From positions 38,525-102,524 of the forward strand of contig CAMHJX010000013.1 of assembly GCA_946185535.1 (NCBI GenBank): DNA of 64,000 nt. Reading direction: 5' to 3'. The notes beneath the pieces were generated by a model. It had not been told where the DNA came from. It saw nothing but the letters and a program-made list of their open reading frames with translations, and did not search any database. Of this stretch, positions 28,375 to 36,586 are shown one piece after another (position 1 is the stretch's first letter; each line of letters starts with the position of its first letter). Position numbers and translations under genes: made by a program. This DNA comes from an uncultured Bacteroidales bacterium (GTDB taxonomy: Bacteria; Bacteroidota; Bacteroidia; Bacteroidales; F082).

Positions 28375-28881
28375 ATGAAAAACTCAAAACTACACCTATT
28401 AATATTAATATGCGCCCTGTCCTTACTGCACGGCTGCACGAAATATTCAGAAAACCCCAACAGGCCAATTCTGCCCAGCCCTATCACGATTTACCCCAAC
28501 CAGATGCAGTATCAGAATCTACATACCATTGGTGGCTGGGAATATATCACTTCCGAGATAGAAAGCACAAGCCGTGGCATCATCGTCTTCCGCAGACCCG
28601 ATGCCGACAATCTTAACGACACGTTTGCGGCCTACGACCGAATACCGCCCAACGAACCTGACGCTTGCACCGACAGTCAAGGCAACACCACAAGAATGAT
28701 TGTGGACTATCCTTTTGTCGTTGACCGTTGCAACAACGCTTATTATAACATACTGAATGGTCAGATTATCATTCGAGAGCCTGACATGATTCCTAGTTTT
28801 CCCACAGATGGCACACCGGTTTATAACTTAATCCAGTATCACACCACCTTCGACGGGAGCAAACTGACGATCTACAATTAA
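28375..28881 (+). CDS. lipoprotein with degenerate Rieske-like fold
   Basis: 168 residues. The signal LILICALSLLHGCTK gives a lipidated Cys at about 21. The middle (GIIVFRRP...FAAYDRIPPNEPDAC...VDYPFVVDRCNNAYYNILNGQ) and end (YNLIQYHTTFDGSKLTIYN) follow the layout of Bacteroidales lipoproteins with a Rieske [2Fe-2S] fold. The two Cys-x-His / Cys-x-x-His ligand pairs are absent, however; only isolated cysteines remain. I infer a fold without the cluster. Its stop codon overlaps that of the convergent DAHP synthase gene: the four bases TTAA at 28878-28881 contain both. Confidence 0.65.
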   Translation: MKNSKLHLLILICALSLLHGCTKYSENPNRPILPSPITIYPNQMQYQNLHTIGGWEYITSEIESTSRGIIVFRRPDADNLNDTFAAYDRIPPNEPDACTDSQGNTTRMIVDYPFVVDRCNNAYYNILNGQIIIREPDMIPSFPTDGTPVYNLIQYHTTFDGSKLTIYN

Positions 28882-29960
28882 TGGGAATCTTCCTCATTTT
28901 CCATGATGCGGCCCTGCCGCTCAATGGATGCCTGATGGATGGCCTCGAACACCTTATTAATTAATATGGGCGACAAACCCATCTCCTCACCTGTGGCCAC
29001 ATGGTCGGCGAGAATCTTCTTCCAACGGTCCATCTGCACCACGGTGACGTTATTGCGTTTCTTGTATTCGCCAATCTGCGCACTTACCTCCATGCGACGC
29101 GCCAACAGCTGCAACAGCTCGCTGTCGATGTCGTCAATCTCGCCACGCAAACCAGCGAGGTCGCGCTCCACATTACACGACTGCTTGGAGCGGAAAGTCA
29201 AGCTGACTAGCAATTGTTTCAACTCTTCAGGCGTAATCTGCTGCTTGGCATCGGTCAAGGCGGCATCAGGATTGATGTGACACTCTATCATTAATCCATC
29301 CGTGGCGAGGTCAAGGGCCTTCTGCGCCGTGGATTGCAACAGTTCACGATTGCCGCAGATGTGGCTCACATCGGTGATGAGCGGCACATTCAAACGCCGT
29401 GTCAACTCGATGGGGATTTCCCACATGGGATAATTGCGGTAAGGCGTTTCCTTATAATACGCAAAGCCACGATGAATGGCGGCCAACCGAGTCAAGCCAA
29501 CTTTCTGAAAGCGCTCGAAAGCGCCCAGCCAGAGGTTCAAGTCGGGCGAGACGGGATTTTTGATGAACACGGGAATGTCGGTGCCACGCAAGGCATCTGC
29601 AAGTTGCTGCACCGAGAAGGGGTTGACCACCGTGCGAGCACCTATCCACAAGGCATCGACTTCGTATTTCAACGCCAACTCGACATGCTCGGGCGTGGCT
29701 ACTTCGGTGGCGATAGGCAAGCCCGTCGCCAGTTTCGCTTCACGGAGCCAGACAAGGCCTTGCTCTCCACTGCCCTCGAAGGCATCGGGGCGGGTGCGCG
29801 GCTTCCAGATGCCGCCACGCAGCATCTTCACCTCGGGGATTTCAGCCAAGGCTTGCGCCGTGGCGAGGATTTGGGCTTCGCTTTCCACGCTGCAGGGACC
29901 GGCGATGATGATGTTTGTGAGAGCAGGGGTCACACTTCGCTGTATATATGTGTTCGCCAT
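28878..29960 (-). CDS. bifunctional 3-deoxy-7-phosphoheptulonate synthase / chorismate mutase (type II)
   Basis: 360 residues. The N-terminal DAHP synthase domain (about 1-255) shows IIAGPCSVES, LRGGIWKPRTRPDAFEG and GLMIECHINP. It condenses phosphoenolpyruvate and erythrose 4-phosphate at the entry to the shikimate pathway. A C-terminal AroQ-type chorismate mutase (about 268-345) shows LRGEIDDIDSELLQLLARRMEVSAQIGEYKK in segments and converts chorismate to prephenate. This fusion is standard in Bacteroidetes and couples early and late steps of aromatic amino-acid synthesis. A -7 box (29969-29976) lies just upstream. No other shikimate gene is adjacent. Confidence 0.93.
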   Translation of the reverse strand: MANTYIQRSVTPALTNIIIAGPCSVESEAQILATAQALAEIPEVKMLRGGIWKPRTRPDAFEGSGEQGLVWLREAKLATGLPIATEVATPEHVELALKYEVDALWIGARTVVNPFSVQQLADALRGTDIPVFIKNPVSPDLNLWLGAFERFQKVGLTRLAAIHRGFAYYKETPYRNYPMWEIPIELTRRLNVPLITDVSHICGNRELLQSTAQKALDLATDGLMIECHINPDAALTDAKQQITPEELKQLLVSLTFRSKQSCNVERDLAGLRGEIDDIDSELLQLLARRMEVSAQIGEYKKRNNVTVVQMDRWKKILADHVATGEEMGLSPILINKVFEAIHQASIERQGRIMENEEDSH

Positions 29961-29968
29961 AGTGATTG

Positions 29969-29976
29969 CAAAAGTA
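29969..29976 (-). promoter_or_regulatory. -7 box for DAHP synthase/chorismate mutase
   Basis: Minus-strand TACTTTTG, only eight bases ahead of the ATG, implying a very short untranslated leader. Confidence 0.5.
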
Positions 29977-30082
29977 CAACATTTTCAAGCGTCAATTGCG
30001 TTTTTTTTTGTTACTTTGCACTTTGGTTTGACAAGTTCACTAACCCGAATTAAACAATCGACAATATAGAATACATCATACA

Positions 30083-31522
30083 ATGAAAAGAGTTGAAATC
30101 AAGCAAGCCTTGCAGATGCAAGCCTCTGACAATGAGATTACTGTAATGGGCTGGGTGCGTAACAAGCGCGGCAGCAAGAACGTGGCCTTCATCGCCCTCA
30201 ACGACGGCTCCACCATCAACAACCTGCAATTGGTCGTCGACCTGAATGTCATCCCCGAAGAGAATTTGGCCTTAATGCACGCTGGTGCATCGCTTTGGGC
30301 CAAGGGTGTTTTGGTCGCATCAATGGGTAGCGGACAAGCTGTGGAACTCTCCGTGAAGGAGATTGGTCTGTTCGGTCCCGCCAACCCCGACGAATACCCG
30401 CTGCAACCCAAGAAGCACTCGTTGGAGTTCTTGCGTGACATCGCTCACCTGCGTTTCCGCACTAACACCTTCGGTGCCGTGATGCGTCTGCGCCACGCCA
30501 TGGTGTTCGCCATCCACAAGTTTTTCACCGAGCGAGGCTTCTATAATATCCACACGCCATTAATCACCGCCTCCGATGCCGAAGGTGCGGGCGAGATGTT
30601 CCAAGTGACCACCCTCGACCTCAACAATCCGCCTCGCGACGAACAAGGCAATGTCGATTACAAGCAAGACTTCTTCGGCAAGTCGACCAACCTCACTGTG
30701 TCGGGTCAACTCGAAGGCGAGTTGGCCGCCACGGCCCTGGGCAAGATCTACACCTTCGGTCCTACCTTCCGCGCCGAGAACTCCAACACCACGCGCCACC
30801 TGGCCGAGTTCTGGATGATTGAACCCGAGATGGCCTTCTACGACATCAACGACAACATGGACCTCGCCGAGGAGATGCTGAAATACCTGATCCAATACGC
30901 TTTGAACAACAACATGGATGACCTCCAGTTCCTCAGCAAACGCCTGCAGGATGAAGAGAAGGGCAAGAAAGAGGAAGAAAAGTCGATGGAACTCATCAGC
31001 AAGCTGCACTTCGTGCTCGAGCATGAGTTTGTGCGCCTCACCTACACCGAGGCCATTGACATCCTGCGCAACTCCAACTACAACAAGAAGGGCAAGTTCC
31101 AGTATCCCGTGGATGGCTGGGGCGTTGACCTGCAGTCGGAGCACGAGCGTTACCTCGTCGAGAAGCACTTCAAGAAGCCTGTCATCCTGACTGACTACCC
31201 GAAAGAGATCAAGGCCTTCTACATGAAACAGAACGAAGACGGCAAGACCGTTCGCGCTATGGATGTGCTCTTCCCCGGCATCGGTGAAATCATCGGTGGC
31301 TCAGAGCGTGAGACTGATATCAACAAGATCCTCGACCGTATGCACGAGGTCGGTATCCCCGAGGCCTCCATGGACTGGTACCTCGACAGCCGCCGCTTTG
31401 GCTCAGTGCCCCACTCGGGCTACGGCCTGGGCTTCGAGCGTCTGCTCCTCTTCATCACTGGCATGACCAACATCCGCGATGTCATCCCGTTCCCACGCAC
31501 ACCTAAGAACTGCTTGTATTAA
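30083..31522 (+). CDS. asnS: asparaginyl-tRNA synthetase
   Basis: 479 residues. An N-terminal OB-fold anticodon-binding domain ([23 protein letters not shown]) precedes a class II catalytic core with motif 2 [21 protein letters not shown] and motif 3 [21 protein letters not shown]. It charges tRNA-Asn with asparagine in the cytoplasm. Presence of the asparaginyl rather than an extra aspartyl form is read from the overall family match, including [11 protein letters not shown]. Length is typical. It is followed by a long inverted repeat and then rpoN on the same strand. Confidence 0.95.
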   Translation: MKRVEIKQALQMQASDNEITVMGWVRNKRGSKNVAFIALNDGSTINNLQLVVDLNVIPEENLALMHAGASLWAKGVLVASMGSGQAVELSVKEIGLFGPANPDEYPLQPKKHSLEFLRDIAHLRFRTNTFGAVMRLRHAMVFAIHKFFTERGFYNIHTPLITASDAEGAGEMFQVTTLDLNNPPRDEQGNVDYKQDFFGKSTNLTVSGQLEGELAATALGKIYTFGPTFRAENSNTTRHLAEFWMIEPEMAFYDINDNMDLAEEMLKYLIQYALNNNMDDLQFLSKRLQDEEKGKKEEEKSMELISKLHFVLEHEFVRLTYTEAIDILRNSNYNKKGKFQYPVDGWGVDLQSEHERYLVEKHFKKPVILTDYPKEIKAFYMKQNEDGKTVRAMDVLFPGIGEIIGGSERETDINKILDRMHEVGIPEASMDWYLDSRRFGSVPHSGYGLGFERLLLFITGMTNIRDVIPFPRTPKNCLY

Positions 31523-31525
31523 ATA

Positions 31526-31607
31526 AGTTGTCAGTTGTTCAGTTATTCAGTTGTTCAGTTGATGAACAACACTAACTGAACAACTGAACAACTCCAAACT
31601 GACAACT
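31526..31607 (+). repeat. nested inverted repeat between asnS and rpoN
   Basis: AGTTGTCAGTT (31526-31536) and AGTTGTTCAGTT (31549-31560) are mirrored by AACTGAACAACT (31574-31585) and AACTGACAACT (31597-31607). The transcript can fold into a long hairpin whose right arm ends three bases before the rpoN ATG. No T-run follows, so it is unlikely to be a terminator. Confidence 0.75.
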
Positions 31608-31610
31608 GAA

Positions 31611-33116
31611 ATGAATAACCAACGATTGACTCAAACCCAGCGACAGGAGCTGAAGCTGTCGCCGCAGCAAATCCAGCTGATGAAGCTGCTGCAGCTGCCA
31701 TTAATCGAACTCGAACAACGTATCAAGGAAGAGATGGAAATCAACCCTGCCCTTGAAGATGTTCACGACAGCGATTATGACGAGAACGAGCCAACCGTTG
31801 ACGATTCCACCGACGACAACGGCGAAAATGACGACTATAACGACGACGAGATAAACTTCAGCAAAGACGACGAGTTCGACATTAACGACTACCTCTCGGA
31901 AGAAGACCGGGAAGACTATTCCTACAAGCTACAAGCCAACAACTACAGCGACGACGATGACGACTACGAAGCCCCTATTGTCAACGAGGAGACCTTCCAA
32001 GACTATCTGAACCAGCAGCTCGCCTACCACGACCTGACGGAAAAGCAACTCGAAATCGGGCAATACATCATCGGCAACTTGGATGACAACGGCTACCTCA
32101 ACCGCCCCATCGCCAACATCGTCGACGATATGCTATTCACAATGAATGTCTCCACGACTGAGGAAGAAGTTTCAGAGGTACTCCGCATCGTGCAACAACT
32201 CGACCCTCCTGGCATCGCCGCCCGCGACCTGCAGGAATGCTTGCTCATCCAATTGAAACGCCTTCAGGAGGACAATCCCTTCCACAAGGACTACAGCCTC
32301 GCTATGACCATAGTCAAGGATTTCTTCGACGAGTTCACCAAGAAGCACTATGACAAAATCTCCAAGAAGCTGGAAGTCAGCAATCGCGATCTGAAAGCCG
32401 CCCTGGACGAGATCCTCAAACTCAACCCAAAACCTGCTGATGCATCCAGTTCCAGCACCAAGAACATCCATTACATCACACCCGATTTCTTCGTCTATGT
32501 CAGAGACGGTAAGGTGGAACTTTCGTTGGATGGCCGCAATGCCCCCGAACTGCGTGTCAGCAAATCGTACCTGAAGATGCTGGATGAATTCTCGAACAGC
32601 AAGGACAACCGCGGCAAACAAGAAGCCGTGCAGTTCGTGAAACAGAAAATCGACTCCGCCAAGTGGTTCATCGACGCCATCAATCAGAGGCAGAACACGC
32701 TCTATATCACCATGAAAGCTATTGCCGACATCCAAGAGGAATACTTTCTGACTGGCGACGAGACTCGACTTAAGCCCATGATCCTGAAGGATGTGGCCGA
32801 CAAAGTGGGGCTCGATATTTCCACCATCTCCCGCGTGGCCAACAGCAAATATGTCCAGACGCCATACGGCACTCACCTGCTGAAGTTCTTCTTTAGCGAA
32901 GGCATCACCAACGAAGAAGGCGAAGAAGTTTCAACCCGCGAAATCAAGAAAATTCTGAAAGATGCCGTCGAAAACGAGGACAAGGCCAGCCCCATGACTG
33001 ACGAGCAACTGATGTTCGTCCTGAAGGAAAAAGGCTACCCCATCGCCCGCAGAACGGTAGCAAAGTATAGGGAACAGTTGGGCATCCCTGTGGGGCGAAT
33101 GAGAAAAAAGATTTGA
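31611..33116 (+). CDS. rpoN: RNA polymerase sigma-54 factor
   Basis: 501 residues with all three sigma-54 regions: an N-terminal Gln/Leu-rich activator region (QELKLSPQQIQLMKLLQLP), an acidic region of about 80 residues dominated by Asp and Glu, a core-binding domain, and the C-terminal helix-turn-helix and RpoN box IARRTVAKYRE (about 480-490). It directs RNA polymerase to -24/-12 promoters that need an enhancer-binding ATPase; no such activator gene is in the window. The start lies immediately behind a strong hairpin, which could limit translation. Confidence 0.95.
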   Translation: MNNQRLTQTQRQELKLSPQQIQLMKLLQLPLIELEQRIKEEMEINPALEDVHDSDYDENEPTVDDSTDDNGENDDYNDDEINFSKDDEFDINDYLSEEDREDYSYKLQANNYSDDDDDYEAPIVNEETFQDYLNQQLAYHDLTEKQLEIGQYIIGNLDDNGYLNRPIANIVDDMLFTMNVSTTEEEVSEVLRIVQQLDPPGIAARDLQECLLIQLKRLQEDNPFHKDYSLAMTIVKDFFDEFTKKHYDKISKKLEVSNRDLKAALDEILKLNPKPADASSSSTKNIHYITPDFFVYVRDGKVELSLDGRNAPELRVSKSYLKMLDEFSNSKDNRGKQEAVQFVKQKIDSAKWFIDAINQRQNTLYITMKAIADIQEEYFLTGDETRLKPMILKDVADKVGLDISTISRVANSKYVQTPYGTHLLKFFFSEGITNEEGEEVSTREIKKILKDAVENEDKASPMTDEQLMFVLKEKGYPIARRTVAKYREQLGIPVGRMRKKI

Positions 33117-33120
33117 GAAA

Positions 33121-33169
33121 GGGGATTACAAATCCCCAATTCGGCACGGTCGGATTGCAAATCCAACCG
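33121..33169 (+). repeat. two tandem small hairpins after rpoN
   Basis: GGGGATT-ACA-AATCCCC at 33121-33137 and CGGTCGGATT-GCA-AATCCAACCG at 33147-33169 (one mismatch) share the GGATTxCAAATCC core. They resemble repeated intergenic palindromes common in Bacteroidetes. They may act as a weak terminator or transcript-end stabiliser. Confidence 0.55.
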
Positions 33170-33207
33170 AACTATAATAATTTTCGAACATTATCGTTTT
33201 TAACTTT

Positions 33208-34716
33208 GTGAAAACGAATCTCTATACCAACAAAAAGCACTGGAAATGGGCTTTGGCAGTCGTTGCCCTGCTCATTATCGGTGTCTCGTTGTGGTACACC
33301 AACCATTTGGTGAAATCCATTGCCATACAAGAGACGCGACAAGTGAAGATGTGGGCTGCCGCCATGGAGCAGCATGCCGTGATGATGCAGTCGACCGAAG
33401 AGTTTTTCAACAAGGTGAGTGAACAGGAACAATTGCGCGTCGACCTTCTAGCCAACGCCTACCGTAGCGTCATCGACATCTCGACCAACGAGAACACCGC
33501 TATCTACCTCGACATCATCCGTAACAACATCAGTATTCCTTTGGTCATCACCGACACCAAGGACAATATCATCTTCAAAAGCAACCTTCCTGCGGCACAA
33601 GACGAGAAGGAAATCTTCGACGAGGAGATGAAAAGCGCCTATTCCAAATATCCGCCCATAAAAATCGACCCAGGCTACGGCACCATTCAGTACCTTTATT
33701 ACAACGAGTCGCAAATCTACACTGACTTGAAGGCCGTGTTGGAGGATATGATCGACCACTTCATGGAGGAAATCACGCTCAACTCGATGGGCGTACCCGT
33801 CATCGTCACCAATGAAGCCCAGGACACCATCCTCAGCTTCGGTAACCTCGACTCCCTCATGATGCGTGACACTAACTATGTGCGACAACAGTTGGAAATC
33901 ATGCGCAACGAGAACGACCCGTTGCAAATCGAGTTCATGAACAAGGGCAAGGCCACCATCTTCTACCGTACCACCGACTTGGTGCAACAGATGCGCTACT
34001 ACCCTGTCATCCAGTTTGTTGTATTTGCCTTGTTCTTACTCATTGCCTATCTGCTCTTCAGCTATGCCCGACGTTCGGAGCAAAACCAAGTGTGGGCTGG
34101 CATGGCCAAGGAGACTGCGCACCAACTAGGCACCCCGCTCTCCTCGCTGATGGGCTGGATTGAGCTTTTGAAGATGCAAGAAGAGCCTTTCGTGGGCACC
34201 TACGAGATGGAAAAAGACATCGAACGCCTGCAAATCGTCACCGACCGCTTCTCGAAAATCGGTTCTGTGCCAACTCCCGAGCCTACCGACATCAACTACC
34301 TCATCCGCGACACGATGGACTACCTGCAAAAGCGGTTCTCCAAGAAGTTCGAGTTTGAAGTCAACCTGCCTGATGGCGAATTGATTATGCCCTTGATTCC
34401 TTCGCTGTTCCGCTGGGTGCTTGAAAATCTGACCAAAAACTCCGTCGATGCCATGGGCGACCACGGCAAAATCACCCTTGATCTCATCGATGACGGCGAC
34501 CACATCCACCTCGATTTGAGCGACACGGGCAAAGGCATTCCGAAGTCGCAAATCAACCAAGTGTTCAACCCTGGTTTTACGAGCAAGAAACGCGGCTGGG
34601 GTCTCGGCCTTTCCTTGGCCAAGCGCATCATCGAGGACTACCACAAGGGTAAGATTTTCGTAAAATCCTCCGTCGTGGGCGAAGGGACGACCTTCCGGAT
34701 TACATTAAAGAAATAA
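33208..34716 (+). CDS. membrane-bound sensor histidine kinase
   Basis: 502 residues. A first transmembrane helix (about 13-32) and a second (about 266-288) enclose a roughly 230-residue periplasmic sensor region without a recognised fold. The HisKA-like helix carries the phosphate-accepting His305 in KETAHQLGTPLSSL, and the ATPase domain shows NLTKNSVDAM (N box), DTGKGIP (G1) and GWGLGLSLAKRI (G2). No response regulator is adjacent, so the partner is elsewhere. The called start is GTG. A TAACTTTG -7-like box at 33201-33208 overlaps it, so the real start may be downstream or the message leaderless; the first helix makes large shortening unlikely. Confidence 0.9.
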   Translation: MKTNLYTNKKHWKWALAVVALLIIGVSLWYTNHLVKSIAIQETRQVKMWAAAMEQHAVMMQSTEEFFNKVSEQEQLRVDLLANAYRSVIDISTNENTAIYLDIIRNNISIPLVITDTKDNIIFKSNLPAAQDEKEIFDEEMKSAYSKYPPIKIDPGYGTIQYLYYNESQIYTDLKAVLEDMIDHFMEEITLNSMGVPVIVTNEAQDTILSFGNLDSLMMRDTNYVRQQLEIMRNENDPLQIEFMNKGKATIFYRTTDLVQQMRYYPVIQFVVFALFLLIAYLLFSYARRSEQNQVWAGMAKETAHQLGTPLSSLMGWIELLKMQEEPFVGTYEMEKDIERLQIVTDRFSKIGSVPTPEPTDINYLIRDTMDYLQKRFSKKFEFEVNLPDGELIMPLIPSLFRWVLENLTKNSVDAMGDHGKITLDLIDDGDHIHLDLSDTGKGIPKSQINQVFNPGFTSKKRGWGLGLSLAKRIIEDYHKGKIFVKSSVVGEGTTFRITLKK

Positions 34717-34718
34717 AC

Positions 34719-34750
34719 AAAGGTCGGATTTTGCCTTCCGACCTTTATTT
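34719..34750. terminator. terminator after the histidine kinase
   Basis: AAAGGTCGGA and TCCGACCTTT form a perfect ten-pair stem with an eight-base loop, followed by ATTT. The flanks are A-rich/T-rich on both strands, so it may also stop the convergent gene ending at 34844. Confidence 0.8.
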
Positions 34751-34843
34751 CTTACATGAATTACCAGAAACAACCCACAAATTATCAGATATTTAATTCT
34801 TGAAAATTTCGTGGCCAATTAATGGCAATTCATATTATCAAAA

Positions 34844-36040
34844 TCATTTCACGACAATTCTTTGTGCCTCAGTCTTGCCTGATTGGTCATAAACCTTCAG
34901 CATGTAAACGCCTTGACTCAACGAACTGACATTCATCTTCTCAACCAGGCTTTCCATTAGTTTCTGTCCAGTAAGGCTATAGATTTCAGCCTTTTGGAAA
35001 CCTTCGGCCTGAATCTGGATTTCATTCTCGGCAGGCACGGGATACACTTTGAAGCTAGCAGCAGAAACATTTTCGTTCACACTTGTCAGATCGACATAGA
35101 CCACTTCAACCCAATAGCCGTAGTATTCGTTACTCTTTTCTCCATTGCCGAATACCATCTCGATATCACCATCGTCCGACACCCAATCATAACCTCCAAA
35201 CTCAAGGCAAAGACCGCTCACTGCGTTACCGTTGTCGTCATAAGTGTATTCAAACTTCAGATGATTCTCCCAATCCGAGCCGTTCCATTCCTTCACGGTC
35301 TTGGTGGGGAAAACATCGCCTTCATAATTGTAAGTCGTCAATTCATCATTGACCCATGAAGAGCCAACCCAGTCTTGATCGAGGATTTCAATGACTCTCT
35401 CATCAAAATTAAGGGTAATAATCTCTTTCTCCTCGTTTTGCCAAGCACCGCCTTGCATGTATTGCATAACGAGTTCGATAGTATTGTCAGTGCGGGTGTA
35501 GGTGTAAAGTTCATCAGAAGTCCAGTTGTTGCCGTTCCAATCCCAATAAAGGACTGTGGTCACATCACCGTTGTAATTGTAGACCTCTTTCATTTCGTTC
35601 ACCCAAGCTCCGTTTTCCCATTCTTGATAAACGACTTCGTTCAACTGATCACCATCGTAGGTATAGGAAGCGCGAGCCTCATTTTCCATCACACCTGTTT
35701 CGTAAGCCGACTTGGCCACCGCCTCAAGCAAATTGCCATAGAAGTCGTACTCATAGTTAATCATGTAATAGTCCATCCAGCCATCGCCTTCGTCTATTTT
35801 TGTGTACTCTTCGATGAGATAATAATCATACTCATCGTAAGTGTAGACAGTGCGATACTTCTCTCCATAAGAGGTTTCCCAAGTGGCAATCTCAGGCACC
35901 AAAGTTGTCTCGTCGCGAACACCATAGTGCTTGAGCACATTAGATGTCGCATCAGATTTCAGATTCGCTTTGTGTTGTGCAAAGCCGGGATTTCCAAATG
36001 CCATCACGAGGACGGCCAAAGTAAATAATGCTTTTTTCAT
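34844..36040 (-). CDS. secreted T9SS type A sorted protein with YD-like repeats
   Basis: 398 residues with a signal peptide (about 1-21, ending NPGFAQ). The body has irregular repeats rich in Tyr, Trp, Asn and Asp such as YTYDGDQLNEVVYQEWENGAW and YNYNGDVTTVLYWDWNGNNW in segments, resembling the beta-strand repeats of RHS/YD-type proteins. The C-terminus (about 325-398) is a T9SS sorting domain (VYPVPAENEIQI...GVYMLKV...QRIVVK), so surface export is expected. It lies 12 bases after a lipoprotein gene on the same strand and likely belongs to the metallopeptidase operon. Confidence 0.8.
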   Translation of the reverse strand: MKKALFTLAVLVMAFGNPGFAQHKANLKSDATSNVLKHYGVRDETTLVPEIATWETSYGEKYRTVYTYDEYDYYLIEEYTKIDEGDGWMDYYMINYEYDFYGNLLEAVAKSAYETGVMENEARASYTYDGDQLNEVVYQEWENGAWVNEMKEVYNYNGDVTTVLYWDWNGNNWTSDELYTYTRTDNTIELVMQYMQGGAWQNEEKEIITLNFDERVIEILDQDWVGSSWVNDELTTYNYEGDVFPTKTVKEWNGSDWENHLKFEYTYDDNGNAVSGLCLEFGGYDWVSDDGDIEMVFGNGEKSNEYYGYWVEVVYVDLTSVNENVSAASFKVYPVPAENEIQIQAEGFQKAEIYSLTGQKLMESLVEKMNVSSLSQGVYMLKVYDQSGKTEAQRIVVK

Positions 36041-36052
36041 AGTTGTAAGTAT

Positions 36053-36586
36053 TTAGTTTTTAATGACATCGAAATAATAATTGACCTTAGACTTGACATA
36101 ATAAACAGTCATGCCGCTTGGATCCACTTTGATTTCATACGTGATATGACGGGCGAAACCGTGAAGGCGGATTTTGCCCTGGGCATTTTTATAGACATAA
36201 ACCGTCAACTCATAATCAGGATGTGTGTTTCCCGAAGGAGCCGTCATGTTGATCAGGAAATCGTCATCAGCCACACAAGGTCTACCCTCAAACGTGCGGT
36301 TGAACTCATCGCTCGGACAATTCACTTTAAACTCGATAGTGCTCCCCGAACTAGCCGTAATATCGATTTTAGCATCCTCGCAAATATGCAGGTAGGTGCC
36401 TTCTGTCAAATCATCAAAAGCACTCGAAACATTGGAAAAAGAATACGACCCAACGATTTCCGCATTCGTGTATCCATAATACTTTTCCCATTCGCTCTCC
36501 TGAGGCTGTTTTTCGCAAGAAACGAAAAGAAAGCTCAGCATGAGCAAAACCGACAAATACTTGATATTCTTCATTTTATTTCTCAT
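36053..36586 (-). CDS. hypothetical lipoprotein, 177 aa
   Basis: The signal MLSFLFVSCEKQ gives a lipidated Cys at about residue 24 from the first ATG. The mature part is a beta-rich domain without known motifs. The first ATG overlaps the stop of the upstream metallopeptidase gene as ATGA, which implies translational coupling; a second ATG (36574) four codons later is an alternative. It is the third gene of a four-gene minus-strand operon (lipoprotein, M1 peptidase, this gene, T9SS protein). Confidence 0.75.
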   Translation of the reverse strand: MRNKMKNIKYLSVLLMLSFLFVSCEKQPQESEWEKYYGYTNAEIVGSYSFSNVSSAFDDLTEGTYLHICEDAKIDITASSGSTIEFKVNCPSDEFNRTFEGRPCVADDDFLINMTAPSGNTHPDYELTVYVYKNAQGKIRLHGFARHITYEIKVDPSGMTVYYVKSKVNYYFDVIKN

